A stretch of 64,000 bases of DNA from Dicyema japonicum. Taxonomy: Eukaryota > Dicyemida > Rhombozoa > Dicyemidae. Both the position numbers and the translations under genes were made by a program. The notes beneath the pieces were generated by a model. The model saw only the letters and a list, made by a program, of their open reading frames with translations. It made no database searches and was not told the DNA's origin. The stretch spans positions 870,276 through 934,275 of the forward strand of contig RDEW01000011.1 of NCBI GenBank assembly GCA_011109175.1, written 5' to 3'. Below, one piece after another: positions 1 through 11,643 of this stretch. Within the stretch, counting starts at the first letter, position 1; each line of letters opens with the position of its first letter.

Positions 1-1643
1 GTGAATATCCGTATTATTATTTCTTATGTTCACATTTACTGTGGTGTACTAATACCCGACTTTTTTTAGAATTTTAAAACAATTTTTGATTGTTTTAGTT
101 ATACATCTTCCCAGGCAAGCCGGGTGGCATAGTGGTTGGGTGTCGGGCTAAAGTGGCTTAGGTCACGGGTTTGATTCTCGCTGCTCACCTGGTGGAAGGT
201 TCCGCGCATCTACGATGCGGAAATGGCTTGACGAGTGACATCATCATCAGTGGAGATTCTGGATAGTCAAAAGGACATGCACACAAGAAAAATAAAAAAC
301 AAAGAAGTGAAGAGCATTCCTTGGTTCTCCCTCTACGATTAGTCATAATAACTCTTCTTTACTTAAATAAAGTGTGTGTTCTCCACGAGCGAAACCCTAG
401 GCATCTTACGTGCTTATGGCAACGCGGTAGTGCTTAATTGTTTTTATTGTTATCTTCCCAGGCCATTTATAAATAGAAAAATGTCTTTAGGTTCAAATTT
501 TTATATGATTCATAAACTGGCATGTTTTCTTTTTCCAATAATCCAGTAGGATACTCCAATTTGTGTCTTTAAGTAGACTTTGAATGTTTTAATAATTCCC
601 AAATCCATTGGCTGAATTATTCCTGTTTTTTTAATATTTTCCAAATTCGATGGCAAGCAATGAGAAATACAAATATCTATGAAAAGCAAAATTGACTTAT
701 CTGCCCTAAAAAGTTATCGAATTTCATCATCCAGTCAATAAAACTAAATGAGGTCATCCACGCTCTTTTGGAACTGTAATACGAAACAGAACACTGATTT
801 TGAAACACTTTGGCATTTTTGATTTTCCAATCAATAAAGGCTTTAATTTATGATTTCCAGACATTTTTGTGCATCACAGATACTCTATCTTTGAAGTTCT
901 TGTATCCTCAGAATGAAGTCTTGCAGAAACTTATGGATGGTAAAAATCCCAGTTTCATCCAGGTTATGAATCTGCTCGCAGGTAAATGATTTTGAAAATT
1001 TTTGAAATTCTTTGAGAAACCCTTCAATATCGACACTTTTCTCAGTGCACATTTGCCCATGTAATTTTCTCAGCCGAAATCTATGCCTTTTCTTAAATTT
1101 GGATAAAATCCACAAGAGTTTTTGAAATAGTGGAGATAGCTTTTTTACTAAGAATTCTGATTTACTGGATATTAATGCATCGTTCAACAATGCACCTTAA
1201 AATTTAAAACCAGTAAAAATACCCTTTGAGTCCATCGAATCCATCCACTCAACAAGCTTTTCATCAAGTTTCGGGAACTAACTTTTTGACTGTTTTTGTT
1301 AAGGAATTTTTAGTTTTAAATTGTTCCAAAATCGACTCACGGTTCTTTAAGATAGCGTTAAATGTTCACTTTAAATAAAAAGGAAAATTTTTCGGGAATT
1401 CTTTGGAATGATAAGTCGTTGTCGTCCTTATAACGCAATATTTGCACTTTTTGTTCGTTAGTGAGTCTTTTATATCGACCACTAGAAACACAACGGGCAT
1501 GCTACTCGAATAAATTTTTATTGTCTTAATTTTCAGTAATTTTTTTAAACTTTAAAAAAATTATGGTAAATTTCCACTAAAATTAGAATATTTCTTTAAA
1601 AAATGGCAAATCTGAGAATTGGCAAATTTAAGAGAAATTACTG
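1..1643 (-). mobile_element. Tigger A: decayed pogo/Tigger DNA transposon, left end outside window
   Basis: The reverse strand encodes pieces of a pogo/Tigger DDE transposase. The frame at 1190-885 holds FLKEF followed by NLDETGIF, the conserved segment around the first catalytic Asp. DNA at 465-870 parallels the same part of Tigger B (2083-2370). The right end is an inverted repeat ending ACTG at 1643 followed by the target TA, which is shared with the start of Tigger B at 1646. The left end lies before base 1. A SINE interrupts it at 117-451. Stops and frameshifts are frequent, so it is not active. Confidence 0.75.
117..451 (+). mobile_element. tRNA-derived SINE, copy 1
   Basis: A full-length SINE inserted in Tigger A. 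The 12-bp target duplication atcttcccaggc is perfect (105-116 and 452-463). The head resembles a tRNA, with an A box (tggcatagtggttgggtg) and a B box (gggtttgattctcg). The middle carries the family core gaaggttccgcgcatctacg. The tail is related to the 3' end of the RTE-like LINE at 19.3-20.2 kb, suggesting LINE-driven mobilisation. Pol III transcription is inferred from the boxes. Confidence 0.85.
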
Positions 1644-1645
1644 TA

Positions 1646-3175
1646 CAGTAAACTCTCTCAAATTTGCCATTTTTGGTTCCAGCGAAATTGTGGCAAATTT
1701 GAGAATTGGCAGATTTTAGAATAAAATTTTATTTGAATTTTTAATCAATTTATTAAAGGATAATTAAACTTTTTAAATTAATAAATTTTATTTTTAAGGA
1801 AAACAATATTTTTAACTTTAAGCATTTCAGCCTTGTTTAATGACTCATGTACTTCTACACTATCGGATTCTTCTTGTTCCTCAATAGCAATTAATTTCTC
1901 TTCATCATCAATTGCATCCTTTTCATTGTAATCAATAGAAATAAATTATTCTAATTTAATAGGATCATAAATATCTGTTCTGGATACGATTTCATCTGTT
2001 ATATTTATGTTAATAAGTTATGATTCGCATTCTGTACGTTCTAGACGTTTAAAACAGTTTGAAATTGTTTGGGATTTCACATCTTCCCATGCTATATTTA
2101 CAAACAATACAGTATCCCTGAAATTTAGCTTCTTATATGATTCATATACTGAGTTCTTCTCGCATTCCAATATATCCGTTAAATATAGTAATTTGTGCCT
2201 TGTAAAATGAACTTTGAAAGATTTGATGATTCCCAGATCCATAGGTTGAATAAGTCCTGTACTTTGGAATAAGAAACTAAGGAATTATAATCATATTTCT
2301 TGAAGCATCGGGGCATTTTTGGTTTCCCGATCAATAGAGGCTTTAACTTTGTGTCCCTGACATATTGGCGCAAAGCATGACTGAAACTCTATCCTTGAAA
2401 TTTTTATATCCGTCGAAAGGTGATTTGCAAATCTCCGAGAAGGAATCAATTTATAAAATATTCCTGTCTCATCCAAGTTATAAATATTTTCATACGAGTA
2501 ACTCTTTGAAACTTCTTCAAATTCTTTTAAAAAGCCATCAATATCACATGTTTTCAGTGCGCATTTCGCCGTGTAATTTACGGATTCGAAATCCATGTCT
2601 TTTTTTAAATTTCTCCAAAAACCCGTAAGAATTTTTAAAATTATACAACGAAAGTTCTTTAGCGAAAAATTCTGCCTTATGTAATATTAGAGAATCGTTC
2701 AATAAAGCACCTTAAATGTTAGAGTAAATAGTGTACCTTTTGAATCCATTGAATCCATCCAATCCACTAGATTTTTATCAATTTTAATTTTTTACAAGTT
2801 TTTAGCTTAGGATTTCTGTTCTTGAACTGAAGTAAAAGCGATTCTGCATTTTTTAATATTGTATTGACTGTTCTTCTTGAAATTCTCATTTTAAAAAGTC
2901 TGACATGAAGCTGATTTATTGGTTTCTCTATACCGCAATATTTCCACTTTTTGAGCAATTGAAAGTCTGGTGTAGACTCCAACAGGAACATTCCGACCCA
3001 TGCTTGCTTTAAATTATTTAATTTTTAAAAATATTTTAAAAATAAAAATAATATTTTAAAATGTTGGGAAATTTCAGAATTGGCATGTATCATTAGAAAA
3101 ATAGATAAAATCGATAAAAATGGCAAATTTCAGAATTGGCAAATTTAAGAGTGGCATATTTGAGAGAGTTTACTG
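1646..3175 (-). mobile_element. Tigger B: complete-ended, coding-dead pogo/Tigger element
   Basis: Both inverted ends are visible: cagtaaactctctcaaattt at 1646 and its complement ending ACTG at 3175, flanked by TA. Reverse-strand frames run 2991 to about 2020. The order is a CENP-B-type helix-turn-helix piece (RISRRTVNTILKNAE), then NLDETGIFYKL (first catalytic Asp, about 2440), then LLIGKPKMPRCFKKY and YNSL (about 2350), and WEDV with SQTISNC near the end, the usual Tigger sequence. Several frameshifts separate the blocks, so the transposase is inactive. Related copies: 1-1643, 14223-15807, 45419-45964, 50393-52993. Confidence 0.85.
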
Positions 3176-3211
3176 TATATGTCATGATTCTTTATTTAAA
3201 AAAATCTTAGC

Positions 3212-3395
3212 CTAGTTAGCCGAGTGGTTAATCATCTGAAAACGGAAACGTACTTTTATTGCGCTAAATGTCTACTTTGTTTCACGATGACTGTTTTTCC
3301 ATTCGCGACTCGTTTAATCACAGAAACCCTAAGTTCTATTCAAGAGAAATGTCAAGAACACGCATGGTCAGGGTTCGAATCCTCTCCAACCCTAT
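3212..3395 (+). other. tRNA-like A and B boxes, spaced too far apart
   Basis: An A-box-like stretch (tagccgagtggttaatcatc) lies at about 3219 and a B-box-like stretch (gggttcgaatcc) at about 3370. The roughly 140-base gap and lack of matching acceptor arms argue against a working tRNA. It may be a tRNA-Ser/Leu-like pseudogene or the head of another SINE. Confidence 0.3.
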
Positions 3396-3670
3396 AATGG
3401 AAAAACTCGGATTATCGTCTATCAGAAGCAGGACGGATGCTAGTTAATACGTATTGACTGATTAAATAAATTTTCTAATAATCAAAAATCTATAACTAAG
3501 GAATAACAGTGAGTTTTTTTGTTAATCAAAAATCTATTCTAATTATCAAAAATCTATGAAAGTGAGTAAATTGAACTGTTACAGTCAGAGTAGTACTTTT
3601 GTCGCTTGTAGTAGTCTCTTGGAGGGTTGATTCTGATGTCCCAATTTTTTGGTGCGATCTGTTATTATTA

Positions 3671-3925
3671 TTAAAAAGCACTCCTTAGAAAGCAAATCCG
3701 AGACCATAATGTTGGCAGGCCGACGGGAGGATAAAAAGGTGGACATTGTAGGGTCGTTTTTGTCTCTTGTAGACAGCAGACAAAGACGTCATATTTGGTT
3801 AGATCGCATACCAGTTGGTGTTTCTTGTAAGGTTGTAGAAGTCCTCTGCAATTGAAAGATCCTAGAGTGAACAGATAAGTCGGTAAGGAATACGAAAGAT
3901 ACATTGGTCGAGGTGGTGACGACAC
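3671..3925 (-). pseudogene. LINE AP-endonuclease N-terminal fragment
   Basis: The reverse strand reads LGSFNCRGL, then KYDVFVCCLQETK. These are the first two blocks of an AP-type endonuclease of a non-LTR retrotransposon (N-x-R-G and the catalytic QET). Nothing after them is intact. The frame begins inside a palindrome (3871-3965, see findings). Family within the AP-endonuclease LINEs is not resolved. Confidence 0.65.
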
Positions 3926-4460
3926 CTCACTATGTCTTATTCGTATTCCTTACCGTGCGATCTGTTAGAATAACTTTATTTTTATTACTTCAAAGTCAAT
4001 GCTGATTTTGAAGTCGTCGAACTTAATTCTGTAGTTGTCGATTTTAGTCTATAATGCAATTTATAGTGGTACGGAGTTGAATTTTCAGTATTTTCAAGTG
4101 GATTAGGCGTCTGAATTGTCTCCATCGCATCTAATAGTTTTTCAAAATTAAAAATTCTGCTTTGGCATAAAAAATAATAAATCATTCCCGGAGAAATAAT
4201 TAAATAAGAATTCATTGAGATTTGGATAAGTATTTGTAATTCGATCTCATAGCAGGCCAATTTATCATAAAATAGGTAGTAAGACTAACGCATTAGCATG
4301 CTGGACTGTTGAACAAACTCGTTCCTTCTCCCAATTCAAGATAATTAGTAGGGCAACAAAAGTCAATAAAGTCAATTTCAATTCAGAGTTAGACTTTAGT
4401 CTGAAAATAATGATTAATTTAAAAAATGTCAAAAACAACAATCAATACAGACTGATTTGC

Positions 4461-4780
4461 CGCGTGGCGCCATGTAGTACTGCGTGGTTAATTGGTTTAA
4501 ATTTTCTGCTTGCTTGTCTGTTCCTCCTCTCTCTTCCTAATAGAGTGGCGTCATGTGATCCACCTGTCTAGGTGACGCCCAGTGCCAGGCCGGCATGAAA
4601 AAGGATCATTTGCTCTCCCCCACTCCACTGGAGGGGTTTCCACAACTGCATGTAATGGACGTCTTACCCTTTATGCTGATTCCGGATGGACTCTGTTTCT
4701 TTAGAAGTGGAAACTGGATACACTTAATTAGTTGGTTACTTTAACTTCTTTCTCGGTGTATCCGGGGTTAATAATAATAA
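4461..4780 (+). repeat. Repeat-2 element (320-bp short element with TAA-repeat tail), copy 1
   Basis: It starts gcgtggcgccatgta and ends gtgtatccggggttaataat with extra TAA units. It is nearly the same as the reverse copy at 17259-17578 and a shorter copy at about 55110-55345. The defined target duplication of the 17-kb copy shows it is a self-contained insert. No clear Pol III boxes; it is probably a SINE or a LINE-end-derived short element. Confidence 0.75.
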
Positions 4781-4880
4781 TTGACATAAACGTGTTTGGT
4801 TGTCATGCCAAAATCACTACATTAATGTATAGCAAATCGAAGATGTATGCTCTATGATTAAGATGAATACGAAATACAGA

Positions 4881-5066
4881 ATGCTCGACTGTTTTGTTTT
4901 TATTCAATGATATATTCAATCCATCAAAGAAATTTAAAAGTGTTACAGCAAAGAATAAATCTATAAGATATCTTTTCAGAAAAATCGGATGTCCTCCAGA
5001 CGTTGTTACCAGAAGTTATTCCTGGATAAATTTTAGTGAGCTAGATGGTTTGTTGCAGTAAATTAC
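4881..5066 (+). pseudogene. hAT-like transposase fragment (tentative)
   Basis: An open stretch without a start codon reads SIRYLFRKIGCPPDVVTRSY then SWINF. The order PP-x-x-VTR followed by SW resembles the PP-x-PVxTRWGTW block of some hAT-like transposases. No termini were found and the next bases contain stops. DNA from 5070 to 5390 shows no other coding signal. Confidence 0.35.
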
Positions 5067-5409
5067 TATTTCTGCAATTACGTCGCCATGTGTGATATAA
5101 TTAGTTCTTTTGATTGTTAAGGAATTCAAAAAAATCAATTCAAATATAACAAAATCTAGTCTCGTTAAGATCAATCGTTTTTTTAACTATCATGGATTAG
5201 ATCAGTTGCTCAGAGTGGCATAAAAAATTAGAATAATGAAGCATATAAAGAGGGATGAAATATTTGTTTTTGTGGAGATCCAGAAAAAGTAAAGAAATAT
5301 TTTACTAAGAAACAAAAACATAATGAAATTATATAATTACCAAGAAATTCAAAATATGACATGAAATGACTATTAAGATTTGAACGGATACACTTAGACA
5401 TGGAACTTT

Positions 5410-5706
5410 TTTTTAAGCCTTTTCACGAGCCATAGTATTTATAGCTCCGCATAGGCAGGACACACACTTTATTTAAGTAAAGAACAGTCAATTTTAACTA
5501 ATCGTAGAACCAAGGAATGATCTTCACTTCTTTTTTTTCTTGTGTGTGGGTCTTTTCTAGACAATCCAGTTCCGCAGTGAATATCCACCGTACGGCGTCA
5601 CTCGTCAAACCTTTTTGGCATCGTAGATGCGTGAAACCTTCCACCAGGTGAACAGCAGCGAGAATCGAACCCGTAACCTAAGCCTCTTAGCACGACACCT
5701 AACCAC
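5410..5706 (-). mobile_element. tRNA-derived SINE, copy 2
   Basis: A reverse-strand SINE with a perfect 15-bp target duplication tagacatggaacttt (5395-5409 and 5707-5721). It is slightly truncated at the 5' end, starting inside the A box. The B box (cgggttcgattctcg) and core are clear. Its tail (tatgcggagctataaata, then atggctcgtgaaaagg) closely parallels the LINE tail at about 20095-20140. Confidence 0.85.
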
Positions 5707-6084
5707 TAGACATGGAACTTTAAAGATCATTAATAAAGTTGAAATTTTCAATTAGAAAAATCAAAAATTTCAAAAACACTTATGTGGAAAATATGTGATT
5801 ATGAGCTAAAATATCACTTAATTGTGAATAACTCGATAAACGATGATTGATTACTTTAAATTTTCATAAGCGTAGTTTACATATGAAAATAAAGTTGTAA
5901 CTAGTATTTTTAGGCCTATTTTTCGGTCAATTTTTAAAATTTTAAGATCAATTAAATTGACTTTTTAAGGGCAATTTTTATTTTTTTCAAGTCAATAAAA
6001 ATGTTGCCCTAATAATTAGTGTCATCGCTTTAATTTATTAATTTTATTTGGTCGGCACAAACGGACGTTCTCCCTTGGGTTCCT

Positions 6085-6660
6085 TCCTTGGATCAATTAG
6101 TGTGACTGTTTGTGCTGGACATACCAAAGTGCGAATGTCGCTGCTACATTCCGGTCTAAGGTTCAAGGAATCTACGTTGTTTTTGGTTGACGGGTGATGA
6201 CGTTATCAGTGAATATTTCTATAGGTGTGATCACGTCGCTGCACACCCCAAGACTACTCTAGGTTTACATTCCATGTCGCCTTCCTCCTCACCAGGCATC
6301 GATCTCCATGCTTCTCCTTAGTTTGTATACTCTCCAAAGTCTTCCGTAGCACTAGCGTTTGTAGATAAGCTTTGATCAACTCCTCCACCTTGAAGGCATC
6401 CAGGTAGCCCTTGAAGAATCTCGAAACAATTCCACCTCAAGTGATGACCACGGGGATTATTGCGCGGTGATTCGTTTGCCAGTGGTCATACTTGTAAAAC
6501 TTTTCTACCTCGACCTGCTTGAAGCAGTTTTGCGAAGTGATCCCAGTCTTAACATAAACGAAAATGTCGGGTTTGTTATTCGTTACAGCCGTATCCGTTC
6601 TGATCGTCGTGTCTATCGAATCTCCACTATTCATTTGCGACAACAGATTGTACTGAATTA
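6085..6660 (-). pseudogene. REL-type LINE C-terminus, with a worn SINE core beside it
   Basis: Reverse frames contain TTIRTDTAVTNNKPDIFVYV and QVEVEKFYKYDHW. This is the restriction-like endonuclease tail (KPD motif) of R2/NeSL-type retrotransposons. It is followed downstream by AYLQTLVLRKTLESIQ, a tail module repeated at 41.3, 47.7 and 50.1 kb. The stretch 6085-6230 on the + strand resembles a degraded SINE core (ggttcaaggaatctac, then ttgacgggtgatgacg). Coding is broken by stops. Confidence 0.6.
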
Positions 6661-8110
6661 GTCTTCAGTTTCTTAGTTTTTCTTATTCCATATTGACGGC
6701 AGGGATGTGGGTGTAAGCATCGATTACTTCGTTATGCCATCTCCCAAATGAGAAATCTTCCATGTGAAAATGGGAAAATATAATCACGAATCAGAGAACC
6801 CTACTAACGAATATGGTTGTCATAGCAACTTGGAAGTGCACCTCCTCTCCGCAAAGGGCCACTACCTAACTTCATGGATTCATAATCTAGTTTCCCCCAA
6901 ATCTAAACCACGGTGTTCCCGAAGGACCTCTGTTTATCGTTGTGTCAACCAGTCTGATTAACTGCACCACATAACTCTGTGTTTCCACCGCTCTTGTTCA
7001 CCAAGATCTAAGGTTCACTTCCCCGGTTACCTCCCAATGAACTCTCCCGGTCTCGTACGTGAGCCCAGCTGAGTAGACAATAATATCGTCCCTAGTTTCT
7101 TAACATCAAAGCAAATTCAGCAAATCTAAGAATATTTACCGATTTCTAGTATTTAGAGACCCACGTTTCCTGCTGGAGTCTTTACTGGAGGAGTCAAAGT
7201 AACCCAAGATAAAAGTGGGATCTGTAGCAAGTGGCAAGGGAACCCAAATGTAGTAAAGAAGGGTTCTCAAACTTTGTCATAAAATTTTAAAAATAAGGCG
7301 ACAAATTGTGCTGAAAAATCGGATGATTTTCTTTACCAATGACGAAGTGCCTTTTATCATCGAGGCAAAATTGAAGAAGATAATGGAGGTTTATGAGAAT
7401 AGTTTTAACATTGAGAGACCGGGGGATGACAGAGTCAATAATAACAATCCATCTTTGTGAATGTCCTCGGATTGTCGAAGAAACTTCCCACTTAAATTTA
7501 TTGAACCAAAAAACACCGTCATAGCCAGAATGAAAAAATCAGGTGATCCCGGCCTTCCTCAACAGCGGACTTCCTCTGGATGTTTGTAAACTAATGGTTT
7601 TTTATATAATTTAGGATTATATTTGGCGCCACCAGAGATGGTGAACCACACGACCTACACTAACAATTCAAGCTCCCTGGAGCCAAAGGGAAGAGGAAGA
7701 AGAGTAGAAGCAAACAAAAAATCTTCAACTCAAGTAGCCACATAGCACCACACTAACGCTGGCGCCACGTGGTATTCGATAGAAAATCATTATAAGCCAG
7801 ACAAAATCGTCACTTTACCCTTCATGTTCGCAGATAACCTTCTCTCGTGTCCTGGCCCGCCTTCTCGAGACTCAAAGGACCAGTGGAGCAAACATTATAT
7901 AAATCGATGTCCTCACTGTCTCGAAGTAAGGACCCAAGATTATTTGTCTTCCTCAACTTTGTATAATTTGTAAAAAAAATTGAATAAGAAATCAAATCTT
8001 TTTGTTGAAAAGTACAAGGAAAATATTAAAACCTGCAAAAGATAAAATGACCTGCGAAAAAGCAAAAAAGTCAGCAAAAGAAAACTGTCAATCAATACTC
8101 CCAATGATAC
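6661..8110. other. Unassigned stretch, mostly decayed
   Basis: Short frames only. The best is at about 7285-7460 (+), reading VPFIIEAKLKKIMEVYENS before a stop. I do not recognise it. CCACGTGG lies at 7765-7772. No intact gene, RNA or repeat boundary could be supported. Confidence 0.3.
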
Positions 8111-9960
8111 CACATCATCAAAATTGGCGGGCAATACAGTCCTCCCCAGGTTTGTCGATCATCTGCGACCAGCCTAGGTTGGTGTCGGCACTCCTGGAAG
8201 TTGTAAGCGCCAATTCATTCTGCGTGGACTTTTGAACAACACTACAAGAATATCCAGTATATTATCCTCGTGATTAACATCGAAAATTCCTTTAACGACA
8301 TACGCTGTGATGTAATTCTGGAGATTGGTTCATGCACCCCCTTCAATATACGACAATGTATATTCCTCCTACGGGAAAAAGTCAAACCTGGCACATCGTA
8401 AATTCATCATTCCCTACTTTACAGAAATCCAGCAAGGGGACCACTTGGAGTCTATTCTGTTCAGCCTTGGAATCGGCCGTGTAACAAATGTGCTTCTACT
8501 TCATTAAACACGTGGTTTTTAGACGACTGGACTATGGGGGGATAACCCAATAATGTACTGGATAGTCTAAGAAGGGTAACCTAATTCGAAGACCTAGACC
8601 TAACGTTCAACTCTGCAAAACGCTAGATTAGTAATTTCTGATTCTAGTTTCCTGAATGGAAGTCAATCATATCATTCTTCCATCAACTAATTCCTATGGT
8701 CGCAGATACCCCTACTAACCAGCTCGAAATACTTGGATGACCCCTAATAGAGGGATGAATCAACGATGCTCTTTTAACAAAACTTGTTATCTTGTTTGTA
8801 TCCTGAACATCTCTTTATCACCCGTGAAATCTATTTTCTTATCGTTTATTTCGAAGTCAGGCCTATTTCCGTTAGAAGCCTAATCCGTCTTCAATTCGGT
8901 GAGAGGGGTGAGAGGAGACCTCTTCTTGAATTCATTTTGAGGAGAGATCCAAGAATTATTCACATTACGAACGGTAATCCAACTCATCTCGTTATTGGTG
9001 ACGGACTCGTTAAATCATCAGATTCAATAAGGTGATCCTTTTGGCCCCCTTCTTTTTGTTTCAGCAGTCGATGAAGCTGTCCGCTCGTTTGTGACGGCTT
9101 TAACTTGTTGGTATTTGAACGATGCTACGATCGGTGAATCAAAAGTCTCGAATATTTCTTCCCATTCTTAGCAGTTATGGACTCGAGATTAACGCATGTA
9201 AACCCAAAATTTGTAATCTGGGACTCTCGAAAGATGAATTCTCTAAATCACGAAGCTGGATCATGTCTTTTCTCCCCAATGCTGCTATTGCCGATGTGGA
9301 GACTTTCAACCTTCAAGTCTACTAAAGAATTGTGAGTAAAAAGTTCGATAACATTGGATTGATGCAAGCATTCTTACCCGTCAGATTTGGGGGTATCGAC
9401 CTAACTTCTCTGTGGACGTTTCCTTGCCATCCTTCCTGTCCTCTTATCAAACAACACAGTTCTTATCCGAACTATTTTTTTAGATTTATGCAAATCTGCT
9501 CTGGTCGACAAAATTGCTGATAGATTGAAGAGTTGGTCGATGGCTTTTGAAGAACACACAGATTGAGGAACTGGACCAACATTACGTTCAAGAGTACTCA
9601 TTCGACCCATTGGAAACAGTGACTTGGACCGTCAAACTTGCATTCTGTCAGCCTCTTCCCCTCACAGCAGTGGCTGGTGAATGCGTTCCATCATCGTCAA
9701 TTGGTTCCCGTCTGGAACAGGATGCCCTCCGAAATCGGATATCCTTCCGTCTCGGGATCGACTTGTGCCAGCCTCATCCACGTCGTTGTTGATCTGTTGT
9801 GGATTGCAAAAGACTTTACACGCTCTCTTGGCGTCTCAGCAGTGGCCGGTTTCCGAGACAAGACGCCATTTAAGGGTTGTTCATCTCTCTTAGGGCGGCT
9901 GGTTTCCAGTCATTTTGGAACCTGTGGGCCTGGATCGTATAGATGGCAAGCGCCCTGACG
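8110..9960 (+). pseudogene. Non-LTR reverse transcriptase remnant (GDPLG type)
   Basis: Shifting + frames hold the order of an RT: QQGDHLESILFSLGIGRV around 8430 (the QGDPLG block), LNTWFLDDW around 8505 (degenerate YADD block), then ACKPKICNLGLSKDEF around 9200. LPVRFGGIDL and SQQWLVNAF follow at 9380-9690, typical of the C-terminal domain also seen at 12.8-13.6 kb. Many stops. Same family as the piece at 12776-13612. Confidence 0.6.
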
Positions 9961-10950
9961 AGGTAACTACCCTTTCTCTCGGAGGAAATGCTAGATTTGG
10001 GATGGGTCCTAGGAGATTCCCAGTCACAATAACTTGAATGATGTTGTGAATCGCGGACTGGAGTCTGCCTAACACCCTTCCATACTAGAGCCTAATAGCT
10101 TGGACAAGAAGGAGTAACAATCTAAAGAAGTCAACTAAATCGGAAATGATATTACGACCACTCAGCGATTTTCGCGTACAAAAATGGTTTCGCGGCCTCT
10201 AGGTATGGGCATCACTACAATGCAGTGTGTTTTGGCAATTAAAACATGATTTTTACAAATGTCTAAGTTTCTGGTTTCAAATAAAAATTCAGAATAAAAA
10301 TTAATAATGCCATTGCTCTGATGACTTAGGATTAAGGATTAAGCTTGATGGCTTAGTAGGATTATAGTCATATGGTCTACTCGGCAATATATACTCCCTT
10401 AAGCTGTAAGGTGGCTGAGACTATAAGATACATGGATGTCAAATCGTCACAAATAATAATCTCTTTCAGCCCACAGTCTCAATATCTATGAAATAAGAGA
10501 TCGGACATTATCCAGATGGTGGAATGTATAAAACAATTTGCCAATAGAGATGTGTTCCAAGATATCCCCCTCACAGAGTGAAGACACAGCTTGACAGACA
10601 TCCGTGAATACAATTCCGCTAATATAAAAGCCTCCATCGGATGTACTTACCCTATCCTTCCGTATAACAGAGAATCCTGGGAAACATGAAGTGGAGACTA
10701 ATCTGCAAATATTTTACTCCTGAATTAGCGCAATGTGACTTTGAGGCCTCAAAACACATAGTTCCATAAGTTTGCTACAGATCTCGTTGACATACAGTTG
10801 TGGAATAGTTCACCAGACAGCAAGAAGGTAATACAGAGGATATAATGAAGCCACCCCGTCGTGGTAATCGGTGAGGTAGAGGATATAATAATTCTTTTCC
10901 AGCACCACTACAAAAGATGAATTACAAAAAATTTCACATAAATTAAACTA
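9960..10950. other. Gene-free stretch, about 1 kb
   Basis: No open frame with protein-like content, no repeat boundary and no RNA signal recognised on either strand. Confidence 0.4.
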
Positions 10951-11563
10951 CAGGGTTTTATTTAATAACTTTGTCAGAAAATTAAATAACTTTGGCAAAA
11001 TGTTTTATAACTTTTGTCAAAGGTCAAATTAGAAAAAAACAATTTTATAATTAATTTAAAAAAACAACTGTAAATTAATATTCCTCATTAGCCAATGCTT
11101 TAACTAAATAGCTCCGCATGTGGCTATACAAATCATTGCACACAATGTCGATAGAGAGACATTTTTTCTTTGCACATCAAATAAAGAATTTTGTAAAGTC
11201 TTCACCGTAAATGAAGCATCTTCTTCAATTCTTTTAGTCAAAAATAAAATGTTCGATGAATTAAGTTTTTTCGTCCACAATTATGTCTTGTTGAGGCGAA
11301 ACTTCTCTTATTTTTGACGATGGAAACAACTGTCTGGTAGTTAATGCAGATGTCTTCGCTTATTTTCGAATAAGACAATCCTGCTTCATATTTAATTATT
11401 ATAAGTTTTCGGTTATCCTCGGATACAGTAATATTTTTGTAACTATTCATTTAATTTATTTTGCGCTGAAATTTGTTTTTTGTAGGAACTTAATAATATT
11501 AAAAATATTTGACAAAGTTATTAAATTTTATGACAAAGTTATTAAATAAATATGAAAACCATG
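10951..11563 (-). mobile_element. Short Tc1/mariner-type element with decayed transposase
   Basis: The ends are inverted (cagggttttatttaataac at 10951; complement of catggttttcatatttattt at 11563) and flanked by TA at 10949-10950 and 11564-11565. The reverse strand encodes an N-terminal helix-turn-helix: SEDNRKLIIIKYEAG, then SYSKISEDI and NYQTVVSIVK. RIEEDASFTVKTLQ and VSLSTLC continue in a shifted frame. The catalytic domain is missing, so it is an internally deleted copy. It ends 80 bp upstream of the endophilin start codon. Confidence 0.75.
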
Positions 11564-11643
11564 TATGATTTAAATTATTAATGTATTAAACAAAAAATTA
11601 ATAATAATTCAAATATATTAATATTGTACTCTAATTAACCTTA

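Noticed and set aside
3212-3395. Functional tRNA gene
   Set aside because: A and B boxes are about 140 bp apart and no acceptor stem pairs.
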